The notes under the pieces are model-generated. The model saw nothing but the letters and a program-made list of their open reading frames with translations, was not told the DNA's origin and did not search any database. A DNA stretch of 57,278 nucleotides from Methylobacterium sp. J-026. Lineage in GTDB: Bacteria > Pseudomonadota > Alphaproteobacteria > Rhizobiales > Beijerinckiaceae. Location of the stretch: assembly GCF_022829585.1 (NCBI RefSeq), contig NZ_JAKSYC010000119.1:1-57278 (forward strand). Direction: 5' to 3'. Shown one piece after another: positions 48,161 through 57,242 of the stretch. Each line of letters opens with the position of its first letter. Within the stretch, counting starts at the first letter, position 1. The position numbers and the translations under genes are program-made.

Positions 48161-48409
48161 TCAAAAATCGACCGCGAGCCCCTTCACCTCCCAATCGTCA
48201 TAGCGCACCGGCTCCAGGCCGCCGCGGCCCTTGCGCTCGGGCGTGGCGCTGATCGCCGCGGCGCGGGCATCGATGGCCGCCCGGCGCGCGGCCGCCTCGG
48301 CGAGGGCGCGCTCCGCCGCCGGGCTGAGCGGGCGGGGCTCGGCCGCGCCGGCGTTCGTATCCTGTGCGTTCACGTCGTGTCCCTTCGCGTCTGGCATCGC
48401 GTCTTGCAT
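48161..48409 (-). CDS. DUF1674 protein (succinate dehydrogenase assembly factor 4 family)
   Basis: The 82-residue protein ends in the family signature KGRGGLEPVRYDDWEVKGLAVDF, which defines the DUF1674/SDHAF4 family. In mitochondria the homologue helps FAD-loaded SdhA find SdhB; in bacteria the role is presumed similar. The N-terminal part is Ala-rich helix. The start is uncertain: ATG 48409 is given, with ATG 48397 as alternative. It is divergent from the RsmB-type gene, so they share a short promoter region. Confidence 0.83.
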   Translation of the reverse strand: MQDAMPDAKGHDVNAQDTNAGAAEPRPLSPAAERALAEAAARRAAIDARAAAISATPERKGRGGLEPVRYDDWEVKGLAVDF

Positions 48410-48465
48410 CGCGCTCGCTCGGGTGTGAGGGCATGGGTCCGAGAGATTTCGGATCTGGAGCAGAA

Positions 48466-49845
48466 GTGGCATCGCGGGACATGGGCCGCAACACGCGGGA
48501 CGGCGCTTCGACGGGCACGACCGGTCCGGACACGGCGGGTTTAGGCGCGCGACGCGCGGCGATGCAGGCGGTCGCGGCCCTGATCGGGCAGGAGCGGGCG
48601 CCCGCGCTGGACGATGCCCTGGCCCAGGCGATCCGCGCGGAAGCGCTGGCGCCGGCCGATGCCGGGCTGGCACGGGCCATCGCGGTGGCGACCTTCCGGC
48701 GCTACGGGCTGATCCGCACCGCCCTCGCGGCGCGGCTGGAGCAGGGGCTGCCCACGGCCAAACCGCAGCTCACGGCTTTGCTGGCCACCGCGAGCGCCCA
48801 GATCCTCGATCTCGCCGTGCCCGACCACGCGGCCGTCGACCTCGCCGTGCGGCTCGCCAAGGGGGACACCCGCACCGCCCACCTCGCCGGCCTTGTGAAC
48901 GCCGTTCTGCGCCGGATCGCCCGGGAGCGCGACGCGATCCTGGCCGCGGGCGCGGACGCGCTGGCGGTCAACACGCCGGACTGGCTCGCCCGGCGCTGGG
49001 TCGCGGCCTACGGGCCGGAGCGTGCCGCGGCGATCGCGCGTGCGCATCTCGCGGGGGCCGCCATCGACCTGACGCCACGGGGCGAGCCCGCCGAGTGGGC
49101 CGAGCGGCTCGGCGCCGTGACGCTGCCGACCGGCTCCCTGCGCCTGGCCGAGAACGGCCCGGCGATCCCCGACCTCCCCGGATTCCAGGAGGGCGCATGG
49201 TGGGTCCAGGACGCCGCCGCCGCGCTCCCGGCACGGCTGCTGGCACCGCGTCCCGGCATCCGGGTGCTCGACCTCTGCGCGGCGCCCGGCGGCAAGACCC
49301 TGCAGCTCGCCGCCGCGGGGGCGCACGTCACCGCCGTCGACCGCTCCGCGCCCCGGCTGGAGCGGCTGCGCGAGAACGTCGCGCGCCTCGGCCTCGACGT
49401 CGAGATCGCGGTCGCCGATGCCCTCGCCCTGGAGCCGCAGGACCACGATGCGGTGCTGCTCGACGCGCCCTGCTCGGCCACCGGCACGATCCGGCGGCAC
49501 CCGGACGTGGCCTGGACCAAGGCGGAATCCGATATCGGCCGCCTCGCCGCGCTCCAGGCCCGGCTCCTCGACCACGCGGCCGGACTGGTGCGGCCGGGCG
49601 GGTCTCTCGTCTACTGCACCTGCTCGCTGGAGCCGGAGGAGGGTGAGGCGCAGGTCGCGGCCTTCCTGGCCCGCGAACCCCGGTTCACGCGTGTTCCGGT
49701 GCGCCCCGAGGAGGTCGGCGGCGCCACCGGGCTGATCGACGCGAACGGCGATCTGCGGACGCTGCCGTGCCATTTCGCCGAGGTGCCGGGCGCCCGCGGC
49801 GGCCTCGACGGGTTCTTCGCGAGCCGGCTCCAGCGCGCGGGGTGA
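48466..49845 (+). CDS. rsmB: RsmB-type 16S rRNA (cytosine-C5) methyltransferase
   Basis: The 459-residue protein has an N-terminal NusB-like helical domain (about 10-150, with AVATFRRYGLIRTALAARL and AGLVNAVLRRIARE) and a C-terminal Rossmann methyltransferase. The latter has motif I LDLCAAPGGKTLQLAA, the conserved DAPCSATGTIRRHPD and the catalytic-cysteine motif YCTCSLEPEEGE. These are the hallmarks of RsmB (Sun/Fmu), which makes m5C967 in 16S rRNA. The start is not certain; GTG 48466 follows TGGAG by five bases, and ATGs at 48433 and 48481 are alternatives. Confidence 0.9.
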   Translation: MASRDMGRNTRDGASTGTTGPDTAGLGARRAAMQAVAALIGQERAPALDDALAQAIRAEALAPADAGLARAIAVATFRRYGLIRTALAARLEQGLPTAKPQLTALLATASAQILDLAVPDHAAVDLAVRLAKGDTRTAHLAGLVNAVLRRIARERDAILAAGADALAVNTPDWLARRWVAAYGPERAAAIARAHLAGAAIDLTPRGEPAEWAERLGAVTLPTGSLRLAENGPAIPDLPGFQEGAWWVQDAAAALPARLLAPRPGIRVLDLCAAPGGKTLQLAAAGAHVTAVDRSAPRLERLRENVARLGLDVEIAVADALALEPQDHDAVLLDAPCSATGTIRRHPDVAWTKAESDIGRLAALQARLLDHAAGLVRPGGSLVYCTCSLEPEEGEAQVAAFLAREPRFTRVPVRPEEVGGATGLIDANGDLRTLPCHFAEVPGARGGLDGFFASRLQRAG

Positions 49846-49962
49846 GGGGGGGGCTCTGCTGCGCCTGTTCGACGGGACGCACGTACTCCCGCGCGCTCTC
49901 GCACGCGTGGACTACGATGATCACGCGTCCTCAATGGATAAAGAGCCAACTCCGCCGGATCT

Positions 49963-49986
49963 CCCTCCCCCCTCTGCGGGGGAGGG
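49963..49986. repeat. CCCTCCCCC-type palindromic repeat
   Basis: Copy of the palindrome, about 120 bases after the rsmB stop, possibly terminating that gene. Confidence 0.75.
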
Positions 49987-50355
49987 AGACGCGCGGTTCG
50001 CGCTTTTTCCCCAGAGGAGAAGCGTGAACATCGCGCCCGCACAGGGGAGCCACATGGTCTACTCTTGACAACATTCCTATTTTGTGCTCATTAGCCGCCA
50101 CCTGTCCGCGGCGGTCCGGGAGCGATCCCGGTCCGTCCTTCGGGGGCCCGCCCGGTGGCTGACCGGACGGGTCCGGGGACGGGGCGGTGCCCGCGTCGGT
50201 GGCTCTCAGCCGCCATCGCCCCGGGCGGCGTGACCGATACGGGGCGTGTCTCGGATCCGGGCGGAGAAACACCGGGCCAACCCGGCGGGGCTGCGGAAAT
50301 GCCCCCGCGCCGACCCTCCTCTGGGCCGACCCCAAGGGACCTGCGGACCCGTCCA

Positions 50356-50610
50356 TTACGAGACGGGCAAACGGCTGGAAGGCCACAGACTCACTGCGGG
50401 TTCCGGAGGTGCGTGCACCTCGTCCGAGACCGTCTGCAGAGACGTCGCAGGATCGGGCGCGCTGAAAAGCACCGCGACGAGAAAGACGGCACCGGCCGGG
50501 GCCCACGCCCGGTCGATGCCGCGGGCGCCGCGGGGATCGGATCCCGCGCGTTCTCTCACCACCTGGGTTCCCGCGGCGTCCCGCGTCCCGCGTGTTGCTT
50601 CTTGGGCCAT
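50356..50610 (-). CDS. Possible small single-pass membrane protein
   Basis: An 84-residue frame starts at ATG 50610. The one point in favour is a hydrophobic stretch (APAGAVFLVAVLFSAP) after an Arg/Gly-rich N-terminus, a layout like the small membrane protein at 22653. The ribosome binding site (GGGGGC) is poor and there is no family match that I know. It may not be a gene. Confidence 0.28.
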   Translation of the reverse strand: MAQEATRGTRDAAGTQVVRERAGSDPRGARGIDRAWAPAGAVFLVAVLFSAPDPATSLQTVSDEVHAPPEPAVSLWPSSRLPVS

Positions 50611-50795
50611 GCCCCCGGCGCCGCAGGCGCGCGGGGACGATGATGCGCATCTTGAGGACAGGCTGGGGCAGGCACCGGCGCGCAGGGATGTGCCGCACCG
50701 TTGTTCCCACGCCCAAAAAATCGGTCTACACGGCCGCTCCCCTGAAACCGCTTACCTGCCGCGTATGCAGGACTGAGCCCGGAGACGTTTGATCC

Positions 50796-52823
50796 ATGCC
50801 GATTCTCACCTTCCCCGATGGCAACACCCGGGAGATCGCCGCCGGCACCACCGGCCGCGCCGTGGTCGAGGGCATCGCCAAGTCGCTGGCCAAGCGCACC
50901 GTCGCCATGGCGCTCGACGGCACGGTCGCCGACCTCGACGATCCGATCGCCCACGATGCCCGCATCGAGTTCCTCGACCGCACCGACCCGCGCAGCCTGG
51001 AGTTGATCCGCCACGATTGCGCCCACGTGCTCGCCGAGGCCGTCCAGAGCCTCTGGCCGGACACGCAGGTGACGATCGGCCCGGTGATCGAGAACGGTTT
51101 CTACTACGATTTCTACCGCGAGACCCCGTTCACGCCCGACGATTTCCCGGCCATCGAGGCGAAGATGCGCGAGATCATTGCGCGCGATGCACCCTTCACG
51201 AAAGAAATCTGGACGCGCGCGGACGTGCGCGCGCTGTTCGAGGGCAAGCAGGAAAAGTTCAAGGTCGAGCTGGTCGACGCCATTCCCCCCGGCGAGGATC
51301 TGAAGATCTACCGGCAGGGCGAGTGGTTCGACCTCTGCCGCGGTCCGCACATGACCTCGACGGCCAAGGTCGGCACCGCCTTCAAGCTGATGAAGGTCGC
51401 GGGCGCCTATTGGCGGGGTGATTCGAACAACCCGATGCTGACTCGCATCTACGGCACCGCCTGGGCCGCCCAGGCCGATCTCGACGGCTACCTGCACCGT
51501 CTGGAGGAGGCCGAACGCCGGGACCACCGCCGCCTCGGGCGCGAGATGGACCTGTTCCACTTCCAGGAGGAGGGGCCGGGCGTCGTCTTCTGGCACGCCA
51601 AGGGCTGGACGATCTTCCAGGCGCTGATCGCCTACATGCGCCGGCGCCTGCGCGGCGACTACGCCGAGGTCAACGCCCCGCAGATCCTCGACAAGTCCCT
51701 GTGGGAGACCTCCGGCCACTGGGGCTGGTACCGGGAGAACATGTTCGCCGCGCAGTCGGCCGGCGAGGAGGCCGAGGACAAGCGCTGGTTCGCCCTCAAG
51801 CCGATGAACTGCCCGGGCCACGTGCAGATCTTCAAGCATGGGTTGAAGTCCTACCGCGACCTGCCGTTGCGCATGGCCGAGTTCGGCGTGGTCCACCGCT
51901 ACGAGCCCTCGGGCGCCATGCACGGGCTGATGCGGGTGCGCGGCTTCACGCAGGACGATGCCCACGTGTTCTGCACCGAGGACCAGCTCGCCGACGAGTG
52001 CCTCAAGATCAACGACCTGATCCTCTCGACCTACGCCGATTTCGGCTTCGACCAGATCGTCGTGAAGCTCTCGACCCGGCCCGAGAAGCGCGTCGGCTCG
52101 GACGCCCTCTGGGACCACGCCGAGGACGTGATGACCCGGGTGCTGGCGCAGATCGAAGAACAATCGGCGGGCCGGATCCGCACGGAGGTCAATCCGGGGG
52201 AGGGGGCCTTCTACGGGCCCAAATTCGAGTACGTCCTGCGCGACGCCATCGGCCGCGACTGGCAATGCGGCACCACCCAGGTGGACTTCAACCTGCCCGA
52301 GCGGTTCGGCGCCTTCTACATCGACGCCGACGGCGCGCGGAAGCCGCCCGTGATGGTGCACCGGGCGATCTGCGGCTCGATGGAGCGGTTCACCGGCATC
52401 CTGATCGAGCATTTCGCCGGGCATTTCCCCCTCTGGCTGGCGCCGGTGCAGGTGGTGGTGGCCACGATCACCGGGGAGGCCGATGCCTACGCCCATGAGG
52501 TGATCCGCGCCCTGGATCGCGCCGGCCTGCGGGTCGAGGCGGATCTGCGCAACGAGAAGATCAACTACAAGGTGCGGGAGCACTCGCTGGCCAAGGTGCC
52601 GGTGCTCCTGGCGCTGGGCAAGCGCGAGGCCGAGGAGCGGACGGTCTCGATCCGCCGGCTCGGCAGCCAGCAGACCCGCACGCTGCCGCTCTCGGAGGCG
52701 GTGGCGGCCTTCCGGGAGGAGGCGACCGCCCCGGACATCCGCCGGGCTCAGGCGGTGGCCGAGGCCGTCCCGACCAGCGACACGGTTCTGGACGGGCATC
52801 ACGGCGTGCAGGACGCCCCCTGA
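50796..52823 (+). CDS. thrS: Threonyl-tRNA synthetase
   Basis: The 675-residue enzyme has the full bacterial domain order. An N-terminal TGS domain (1-60, [16 protein letters not shown]) is followed by the SAD editing domain ([12 protein letters not shown], with HxxxH and later [12 protein letters not shown]). The class II catalytic core has motif 2 [25 protein letters not shown], the zinc cysteine in [10 protein letters not shown] and motif 3 [11 protein letters not shown]. The anticodon-binding domain closes the chain ([16 protein letters not shown] and onwards). The product charges tRNA-Thr. It is a single-gene unit with a long upstream region; a translational operator as in E. coli is possible but was not recognised. 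Confidence 0.97.
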   Translation: MPILTFPDGNTREIAAGTTGRAVVEGIAKSLAKRTVAMALDGTVADLDDPIAHDARIEFLDRTDPRSLELIRHDCAHVLAEAVQSLWPDTQVTIGPVIENGFYYDFYRETPFTPDDFPAIEAKMREIIARDAPFTKEIWTRADVRALFEGKQEKFKVELVDAIPPGEDLKIYRQGEWFDLCRGPHMTSTAKVGTAFKLMKVAGAYWRGDSNNPMLTRIYGTAWAAQADLDGYLHRLEEAERRDHRRLGREMDLFHFQEEGPGVVFWHAKGWTIFQALIAYMRRRLRGDYAEVNAPQILDKSLWETSGHWGWYRENMFAAQSAGEEAEDKRWFALKPMNCPGHVQIFKHGLKSYRDLPLRMAEFGVVHRYEPSGAMHGLMRVRGFTQDDAHVFCTEDQLADECLKINDLILSTYADFGFDQIVVKLSTRPEKRVGSDALWDHAEDVMTRVLAQIEEQSAGRIRTEVNPGEGAFYGPKFEYVLRDAIGRDWQCGTTQVDFNLPERFGAFYIDADGARKPPVMVHRAICGSMERFTGILIEHFAGHFPLWLAPVQVVVATITGEADAYAHEVIRALDRAGLRVEADLRNEKINYKVREHSLAKVPVLLALGKREAEERTVSIRRLGSQQTRTLPLSEAVAAFREEATAPDIRRAQAVAEAVPTSDTVLDGHHGVQDAP

Positions 52824-53159
52824 TCCGCCCTCGGCGGCTGCCAAGCCCCCGGGCTTCGACTGTCGAGGCAGTCGTGATATGCTGTTTTCGCGGAGATATT
52901 ATCGCGAGAACATTCTAAAAACGGCGTTTTATTGAATCTTTTGACGTCTAAACGGTGTATTGATACCAAGTCCGGCGTATTGAACACCTGCACGGGATTG
53001 TCGCGTGATCCGCGAAATCAACCTCTATCGTTGAAGGTCGCACCGCATCGTCAAGGTTGGCGAAAGGAATCCCATTCTAGATACCTCGGGGATCAGTTTC
53101 CATCCGGATTTCAGTCGGCCGCCGCAGGGCGGGCGACGGCGGGACACGAGGGGACCGGG
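52824..53159. other. AT-rich promoter region of the PAS-GGDEF gene
   Basis: The part from about 52885 to 53000 is AT-rich and contains three imperfect direct repeats with a TTGACG box between them (see 52922-52983). No coding sequence is evident, although an open frame runs in from 52932. Confidence 0.5.
52922..52983 (+). promoter_or_regulatory. Three phased CGGYGTATTGA-like direct repeats around a promoter
   Basis: CGGCGTTTTATTGA (52922-52935), CGGTGTATTGA (52953-52963) and CGGCGTATTGA (52973-52983) are spaced 31 and 20 bases apart, close to three and two helical turns. A TTGACG box (52941-52946) with a TACCAA 17 bases later (52964-52969) lies among them, so the repeats could bind a regulator of the downstream cyclase. 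Confidence 0.45.
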
Positions 53160-54182
53160 ATGACGGCGCGATCGGAGGACGATGCGGCGCGGCTGATCGG
53201 GCGTGGCGGACGGCCGGTCGGCAGCTGCCGACGCCGGAGGCCCGGTCGCAGCCCCTGCCTCGGGCCCGGCCTTATCGGCGCCCTCGACAGCCTGCCGCAC
53301 GGCCTGTGCCTGTTCGACGCCGCCGATCGCCTGCTGTTCGTCAGCGCCGGCTACAGGCGCCTCTTCGGCGGCCCATCCCGGCGCGTCAGGCCCGGCCTGC
53401 AGGCCCGGGACGTGAGCGCGCTGAGCCTTGTCGGGGATCGGCGCGCGGGTCAGGATCCTGCCGATCTCTGGGCCGCGCGTCGGCGCTCCGTCGTGCAGGG
53501 CGGGTCCGGCTCCGCGCTTCAGACCCTGCCGGACGGGCGCCAGATCGCGATCACGGTCCAGCCGCAATCCGGGGGTGGCTGGGCGGCCCTGTGCGAGGAC
53601 GTGACCGAGCGCCGCCGCACGGAGACACTCCTGCGCTACATGGCCCAGCACGATCCGCTCACCGGGTTGCCGAACCGCTCCCTGTTCGCGGCCCGGCTCG
53701 ACCGGGCCCTGGGGAGCCCCAGCGGTGAGAGCTGCGCCCTGCTCTGCCTCGATCTCGACAGCTTCAAGCCGGTCAACGACGATTACGGCCATGCGGTGGG
53801 GGACGCGCTGCTGCAGCGACTGGCCGAGCGGCTGCAGGGGGAGCTCCGCGACTCCGACATGGCGGCCCACCTCGGAGGCGACGAGTTCAGCGTGCTCCTG
53901 GCCGGGACCGATCCGGCACCGGCCCTGACCTTCGCCCTGCGTCTCCAGGACAGGCTGGCACAGCCCTACGACCTCGGGGCGGGGCGGCGGGTTTGCATCA
54001 CGGCCGCCATCGGTATCGCCTGCGCCCCCCTCCATGCCACCCGGGCGCCATGCCTGACGGAGCGGGCCGACGCGGCGATGTACGAGGCCAAGCGGACCGG
54101 CCGCCCCTGCATCTGGGACGCCCGTCTCCTGCCCGGATCCATGTCGGCGCCCGGGGACCATCGGCCGAACCCCGAACGATGA
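53160..54182 (+). CDS. PAS-GGDEF diguanylate cyclase
   Basis: The 340-residue protein begins with a basic stretch. A PAS-like domain then covers about residues 35-155 (LIGALDSLPHGLCLFDAADRLLFVSAGYRRLFG, ending VTERRRTETLLRY), followed by a GGDEF domain with DPLTGLPNRSLFAARLD and the active site HLGGDEFSVLLA. An RDSD inhibitory site stands exactly five residues before GGDEF, so product feedback by cyclic di-GMP is likely, unlike the cyclase at 19768. ATG 53160 follows GAGGGG. The PAS family pattern (DSLPHGLCLFD) resembles PAS_7 domains; the ligand is unknown. The phased repeats upstream may control it. Confidence 0.9.
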   Translation: MTARSEDDAARLIGRGGRPVGSCRRRRPGRSPCLGPGLIGALDSLPHGLCLFDAADRLLFVSAGYRRLFGGPSRRVRPGLQARDVSALSLVGDRRAGQDPADLWAARRRSVVQGGSGSALQTLPDGRQIAITVQPQSGGGWAALCEDVTERRRTETLLRYMAQHDPLTGLPNRSLFAARLDRALGSPSGESCALLCLDLDSFKPVNDDYGHAVGDALLQRLAERLQGELRDSDMAAHLGGDEFSVLLAGTDPAPALTFALRLQDRLAQPYDLGAGRRVCITAAIGIACAPLHATRAPCLTERADAAMYEAKRTGRPCIWDARLLPGSMSAPGDHRPNPER

Positions 54183-54429
54183 CGTCCGGCGCATCCCCCG
54201 AACCGAAGCCCCGGATTGGGGCCTTGCCGCACGGCGTCCTGGACCGGGCGGAGGTCCTTCGGGGTAAGGCCCCGCCCGGCGCGTCCGGTGGTCGCATCGT
54301 CGGCTTGGGCCGATCGGGTGGATAAGGGTCCCCGTCCGACCGGAGCAAACCGGGTCTCGTCCGGAAAAGTCCGACATTCACGCGCGATATCCGGCCTCGG
54401 TGCGGAGCCTTCAACGCCCGGAAGGACCC

Positions 54430-54723
54430 ATGACCCGTCTCGCCTGCGCTCTTCTCCTGGCCGTCCTCGCCACCGGTGCCGCGGCGCAGGAATGGATCGA
54501 TACGCGCTCCCTGACCTGCGCCGCGCTTCAGCAGCGCGTCGCCCGGGGCCGCACCGTGATCCTCGCCCGGAGCGCGACAGCCTACGAGACCGTCCATCTG
54601 GATTCAGGATCGTGCAGCCTGGACGAAACCGGCGCCCCGGCCTTCGAGCCATCCGTCGACGTACCGTCCTGCCTGGCCGGATGGCTCTGCAAGCAGCGCA
54701 ACAGCGACAGCGGCCAACGCTGA
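54430..54723 (+). CDS. Small secreted cysteine-containing protein
   Basis: The 97-residue protein starts at ATG 54430 behind GGAAGGA. Residues 1-19 are a signal peptide (MTRLACALLLAVLATGAAA). The mature part has four cysteines (LTCAAL, GSCSLDE, PSCLAG, WLCKQR) that would form disulfides in the periplasm, and the sequence DTRSLTCAALQQRVARGRTVIL. I know this small family only as hypothetical proteins in Methylobacterium. It is oriented away from the next gene. Confidence 0.72.
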   Translation: MTRLACALLLAVLATGAAAQEWIDTRSLTCAALQQRVARGRTVILARSATAYETVHLDSGSCSLDETGAPAFEPSVDVPSCLAGWLCKQRNSDSGQR

Positions 54724-54768
54724 GGGTGTCTGGATCGTCCGGACGGGTTCGTATCGCAGCCGGACGCC

Positions 54769-55194
54769 TCAGTGCGCCTTCTCGTGCTCCGCGAGCCCGA
54801 CGGACTTGTAATCGTAGGTGGGATAGAACTCGGTGCGGTACGCCCCCCAGGCGGTGTCCTCCAGGACGCGATTGACCTCGCGGAGCCGAGCGGCGGGCAG
54901 ACGCAGGGTGATGATCTGCCCGATCCCCATCACGACGTTCCAGGAAACGACCTCAATCCCGGGCGGCGGGAAGGCCTTGTAGAAGCCCTGTTTGGCGAGT
55001 TGCGCGTTCAAGTCGGCCAGCGGGCGCGACTGGTCGTGGCGCAGGAAAACCGTCAGCAGGATGGCATTGTCCGGCGTCGCCGCGGCGGAGCCGACCTGAG
55101 GTGGCGGCGCTGTCTGCGCGACCGCCGGGGCGATGGTGACAGGCAATGCCAGCATCGCCGCGAGTAGTCCGACCGCACCTGTCGTCCGTCCCAT
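54769..55194 (-). CDS. Secreted hypothetical protein
   Basis: The 141 residues start with a signal peptide (GLLAAMLALPVTIAPAVA, cut after AQT). The mature domain LTVFLRHDQSRPLADLNAQLAKQGFYKAFPPPGIEVVSWNVVMGIGQIITLRLPAARLREVN resembles a small uncharacterised family of exported alphaproteobacterial proteins with an alternating strand/helix pattern. No catalytic motif seen. It is convergent with the small cysteine protein (45-base gap). Confidence 0.75.
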   Translation of the reverse strand: MGRTTGAVGLLAAMLALPVTIAPAVAQTAPPPQVGSAAATPDNAILLTVFLRHDQSRPLADLNAQLAKQGFYKAFPPPGIEVVSWNVVMGIGQIITLRLPAARLREVNRVLEDTAWGAYRTEFYPTYDYKSVGLAEHEKAH

Positions 55195-55338
55195 CGGGTT
55201 TCCTCGGCCGAGCGCCTATGCCGGTCGGGCGTCAACGCAGACGGGGGGCCGCGCTATCCCGGACCGCGCCGATCAAATCGCGCTTACACCCGACGCACTC
55301 GCTGATGCCGAACCGGCGTCCACGTCGACGGCGAGCGC

Positions 55339-55572
55339 TCAGCCATGCTCGATGTCGTAGGACAGGCGCAGGCGCAGGCGGATCGCACCCTGCGCGTCGC
55401 GCACCGCGATGACATAGTCCTGCCGCTCCCGCGGATCGGACAGACCCTGGGCCAGCCGGGTCATCATCCGGACCGCCTGCGCCCGCGCCGCGGCGAGGTC
55501 GGCGAAGTCGAAGCCCTCATGGTCGCGAACGAGATTGGCACCGTCATGGAGATCGATGAAATAGCGTGGCAC
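55339..55572 (-). CDS. DUF6894-like small protein
   Basis: The 77-residue protein begins PRYFIDLHDGANLVRDHEGFDFADLAAARAQAVRMM, the pattern of the DUF6894 family that is numerous in Methylobacterium and Bradyrhizobium. GTG 55572 was chosen because the family starts M-P-R-Y-F; an in-frame TTG at 55611 would add 13 residues. The function is unknown. The reverse orientation puts it in a run of small reverse-strand genes (54769-56448). Confidence 0.72.
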   Translation of the reverse strand: MPRYFIDLHDGANLVRDHEGFDFADLAAARAQAVRMMTRLAQGLSDPRERQDYVIAVRDAQGAIRLRLRLSYDIEHG

Positions 55573-55699
55573 GGGTTCCGGCTCAGCGAGCGCATTCGCC
55601 CGCAGGATCAATCTCCGTTGTTTCTACGTAGTTTCGATGCCGTCGAAAACGGCCGTCGCGCATGTCGCATGGAGAGAACCGGGCGCCTGTCAGGGGACA

Positions 55700-55954
55700 T
55701 CAGCCGCCGAGCAGGCTCTCGGCGAAATCCTCCGGGACGGCTCCGAACTGGCCGAGGATCGTCACGCCCTCCAGTTCGCCGGTCTCGTCATCGGCGACCA
55801 CCTTCAGAGCGGCCGCGCCGGGCAGGCGTGCGGCGAGCGCCTCCGCCTTCTTGAGCGCCCCGAACTCGCTCTGCGCGGGTTCCTGCCGCGCAGGCCGCAG
55901 GCGATTCCGGTGCAGTTCGAAGGGCTGCACAACGAACGTGGTCTTCAGGGTCAT
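55700..55954 (-). CDS. Small hypothetical protein
   Basis: An 84-residue frame starts at ATG 55954 behind an AGGAGA ribosome binding site. The sequence is MTLKTTFVVQPFELHRNRL, then a charged helix with ALKKAEALAARLPGAAALKVVADDETGELEGVTILGQFG. It has mixed strand/helix pattern and no recognisable motif. Similar short proteins are common in Methylobacterium genomes. Confidence 0.68.
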   Translation of the reverse strand: MTLKTTFVVQPFELHRNRLRPARQEPAQSEFGALKKAEALAARLPGAAALKVVADDETGELEGVTILGQFGAVPEDFAESLLGG

Positions 55955-56006
55955 GCCGGTCTCCTCGGTGCGGGCAGCTGTCGAAACCGAGGCGGCGGCC
56001 CGCGCC

Positions 56007-56192
56007 TCACAGGCCGCGCGTCGTGACCCCGAGCGCCAGAAGGGCATAGGCGCCGACGAAGAACCACTGCCGGTGCGCCACGACCGTGCGCCCGACCATT
56101 GGGATCCGCGTATATAGGCTGGCGATCGCGAGGCCGATCAGAACGGCTGACACGAAAAAGGTCAGGAGGCGCGGGGCGGAGAGCGTGGGCAT
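56007..56192 (-). CDS. Small two-helix membrane protein
   Basis: The 61 residues carry two hydrophobic segments (LLTFFVSAVLIGLAIASLY and WFFVGAYALLALGVTTRGL) separated by a short basic loop. This fits a small inner-membrane protein seen in many alphaproteobacteria. No function is known. It is within a run of same-strand small genes. Confidence 0.65.
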   Translation of the reverse strand: MPTLSAPRLLTFFVSAVLIGLAIASLYTRIPMVGRTVVAHRQWFFVGAYALLALGVTTRGL

Positions 56193-56226
56193 GGCTCATG
56201 CTGACCGCGCCAGGATTACCGGATCG

Positions 56227-56448
56227 TTACCGATCGACGCCCGGAACGAGGGGCCGCTCGGCGGTCAGCGGCCCCGTGGAGCCGGGGAGCAGCCCGGCCT
56301 GGGCCATCCAGAGGACCATGATCGCCCCCGCGATCAGGGTCGCGAGCGAAGCCAGCCGGCCGGTCCACCGCGGCAGGACGATCATCATCACCAGGACGGC
56401 CAGCAGGGCCGCGATCAGAGCCAGCAAGAGCATGTCGCCCCATGGCAT
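56227..56448 (-). CDS. Small two-helix membrane protein (hypothetical)
   Basis: The 73 residues have two hydrophobic helices (MLLLALIAALLAVLVMMIVLP and LATLIAGAIMVLWMAQAGLL), with basic residues between, giving an inside-facing loop. I recognise no family. It starts at ATG 56448. Its stop is 35 bases from the next gene on the same strand, so the two could be co-transcribed. Confidence 0.6.
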   Translation of the reverse strand: MPWGDMLLLALIAALLAVLVMMIVLPRWTGRLASLATLIAGAIMVLWMAQAGLLPGSTGPLTAERPLVPGVDR

Positions 56449-56771
56449 GCCGCGGCCCCTGCGTCATCACGCAAGCGTCGCCCGGTCCCGTCTGCCGGGC
56501 AGCTCGGAACGCGACGGGCTGCGACCGCCGAAGCTGCAAACCCTCGGTTCGTTGCTGGAGCGTTTCATGCGGCGAATGCACACCCGCAGTCGACGGCGCC
56601 GCGGAGATCAACACGCAAGGTCTCCGCGCCGATTGCCGAAACTACCCGCCCGCCTCCCGCAGCAGGCATGCCAATCATGCATGGGATGGTGGCTCCAGAA
56701 CCGTTTTATAACTTGCATTCAGCGTTTAAAAGTAGCAGATCTCCTGTGAGGGGCAGACCAGGAATCTTGAA
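56449..56771. other. Upstream region of the MucR-like gene
   Basis: It separates the divergent small membrane protein and MucR-like genes. The last 80 bases before 56772 are AT-rich (TTTATAAC, GTTTAAAAG) and probably hold the promoter; MucR proteins often bind AT-rich sites with T-A steps near their own promoters. Nothing else is seen. Confidence 0.4.
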
Positions 56772-57242
56772 GTGACAGAAGAAACCACCGCGCCCACTAC
56801 CAACTTCATCGAGCTGGCGGGCGACATCGTCGCCGCCTACGTGTCGAACAATCCCGTCCCCGCCGCGGAGCTGCCGGCCCTGATCGCCCGGGTGTATGGG
56901 GCCATCGCCGGCCTCGCCGCGGGCACCCTGCGTCCGGAGACGGGCGTAGCCGCCCATCAGGCCGATCCGGACCGGCCGAGCGCGGCCCAGATCCGCAAGT
57001 CGGTCCGGTCCGACGGGAACGTCAGCTTCATCGACGGCAAGACCTACAAGACGCCCAAGCGCCACCTGACCAGCCACGGGCTCGACCCGCGCGGCCACCT
57101 TGACCGCTACGGCCTGCCGGCCGATTACCCGATGGTCGCAACGAGCTACGCCCAGCAGCGCGCTGCCCTGGCGAAGGCGAGCGGCCTAGGACAGCCGGGC
57201 GCCATGGCCGAGCCACAGCGCCAGCTTCGCCGAGCCGCCTGA
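56772..57242 (+). CDS. MucR/Ros-family regulator lacking cysteine zinc ligands
   Basis: The 156-residue protein has the Ros/MucR layout: N-terminal oligomerisation region (IELAGDIVAAYVSNNPVPAAELPALI), and C-terminal DNA-binding part with HLTSHGLDPRGHLDRYGLPADYPMVATSYAQQRAALAK. In Ros the finger is C-x2-C-x9-H-x4-H. Here the stretch that would hold the cysteines reads NVSFIDGKTYKTPKRHL, without any cysteine, though a KRHLTSH histidine pair remains. Zinc-free MucR homologues (the Mesorhizobium Ml proteins) are known, so it may still fold. It likely acts as an H-NS-like silencer of AT-rich targets. The start is GTG 56772. Confidence 0.87.
   Translation: MTEETTAPTTNFIELAGDIVAAYVSNNPVPAAELPALIARVYGAIAGLAAGTLRPETGVAAHQADPDRPSAAQIRKSVRSDGNVSFIDGKTYKTPKRHLTSHGLDPRGHLDRYGLPADYPMVATSYAQQRAALAKASGLGQPGAMAEPQRQLRRAA

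Larger units (their letters stand above)
49846..50795. other. Long intergenic region upstream of thrS
   Basis: It contains one CCCTCCCCC palindrome (49963-49986), a TTGACA at 50065-50070 without a good -10 box, and a questionable reverse-strand small gene (50356-50610). The rest shows no gene-like bias. A structured thrS leader is possible but not visible. Confidence 0.45.

Noticed and set aside
50065..50093. TTGACA as a thrS or small-gene promoter
   Set aside because: At spacings of 16-18 bases the -10 position matches the consensus at too few bases.
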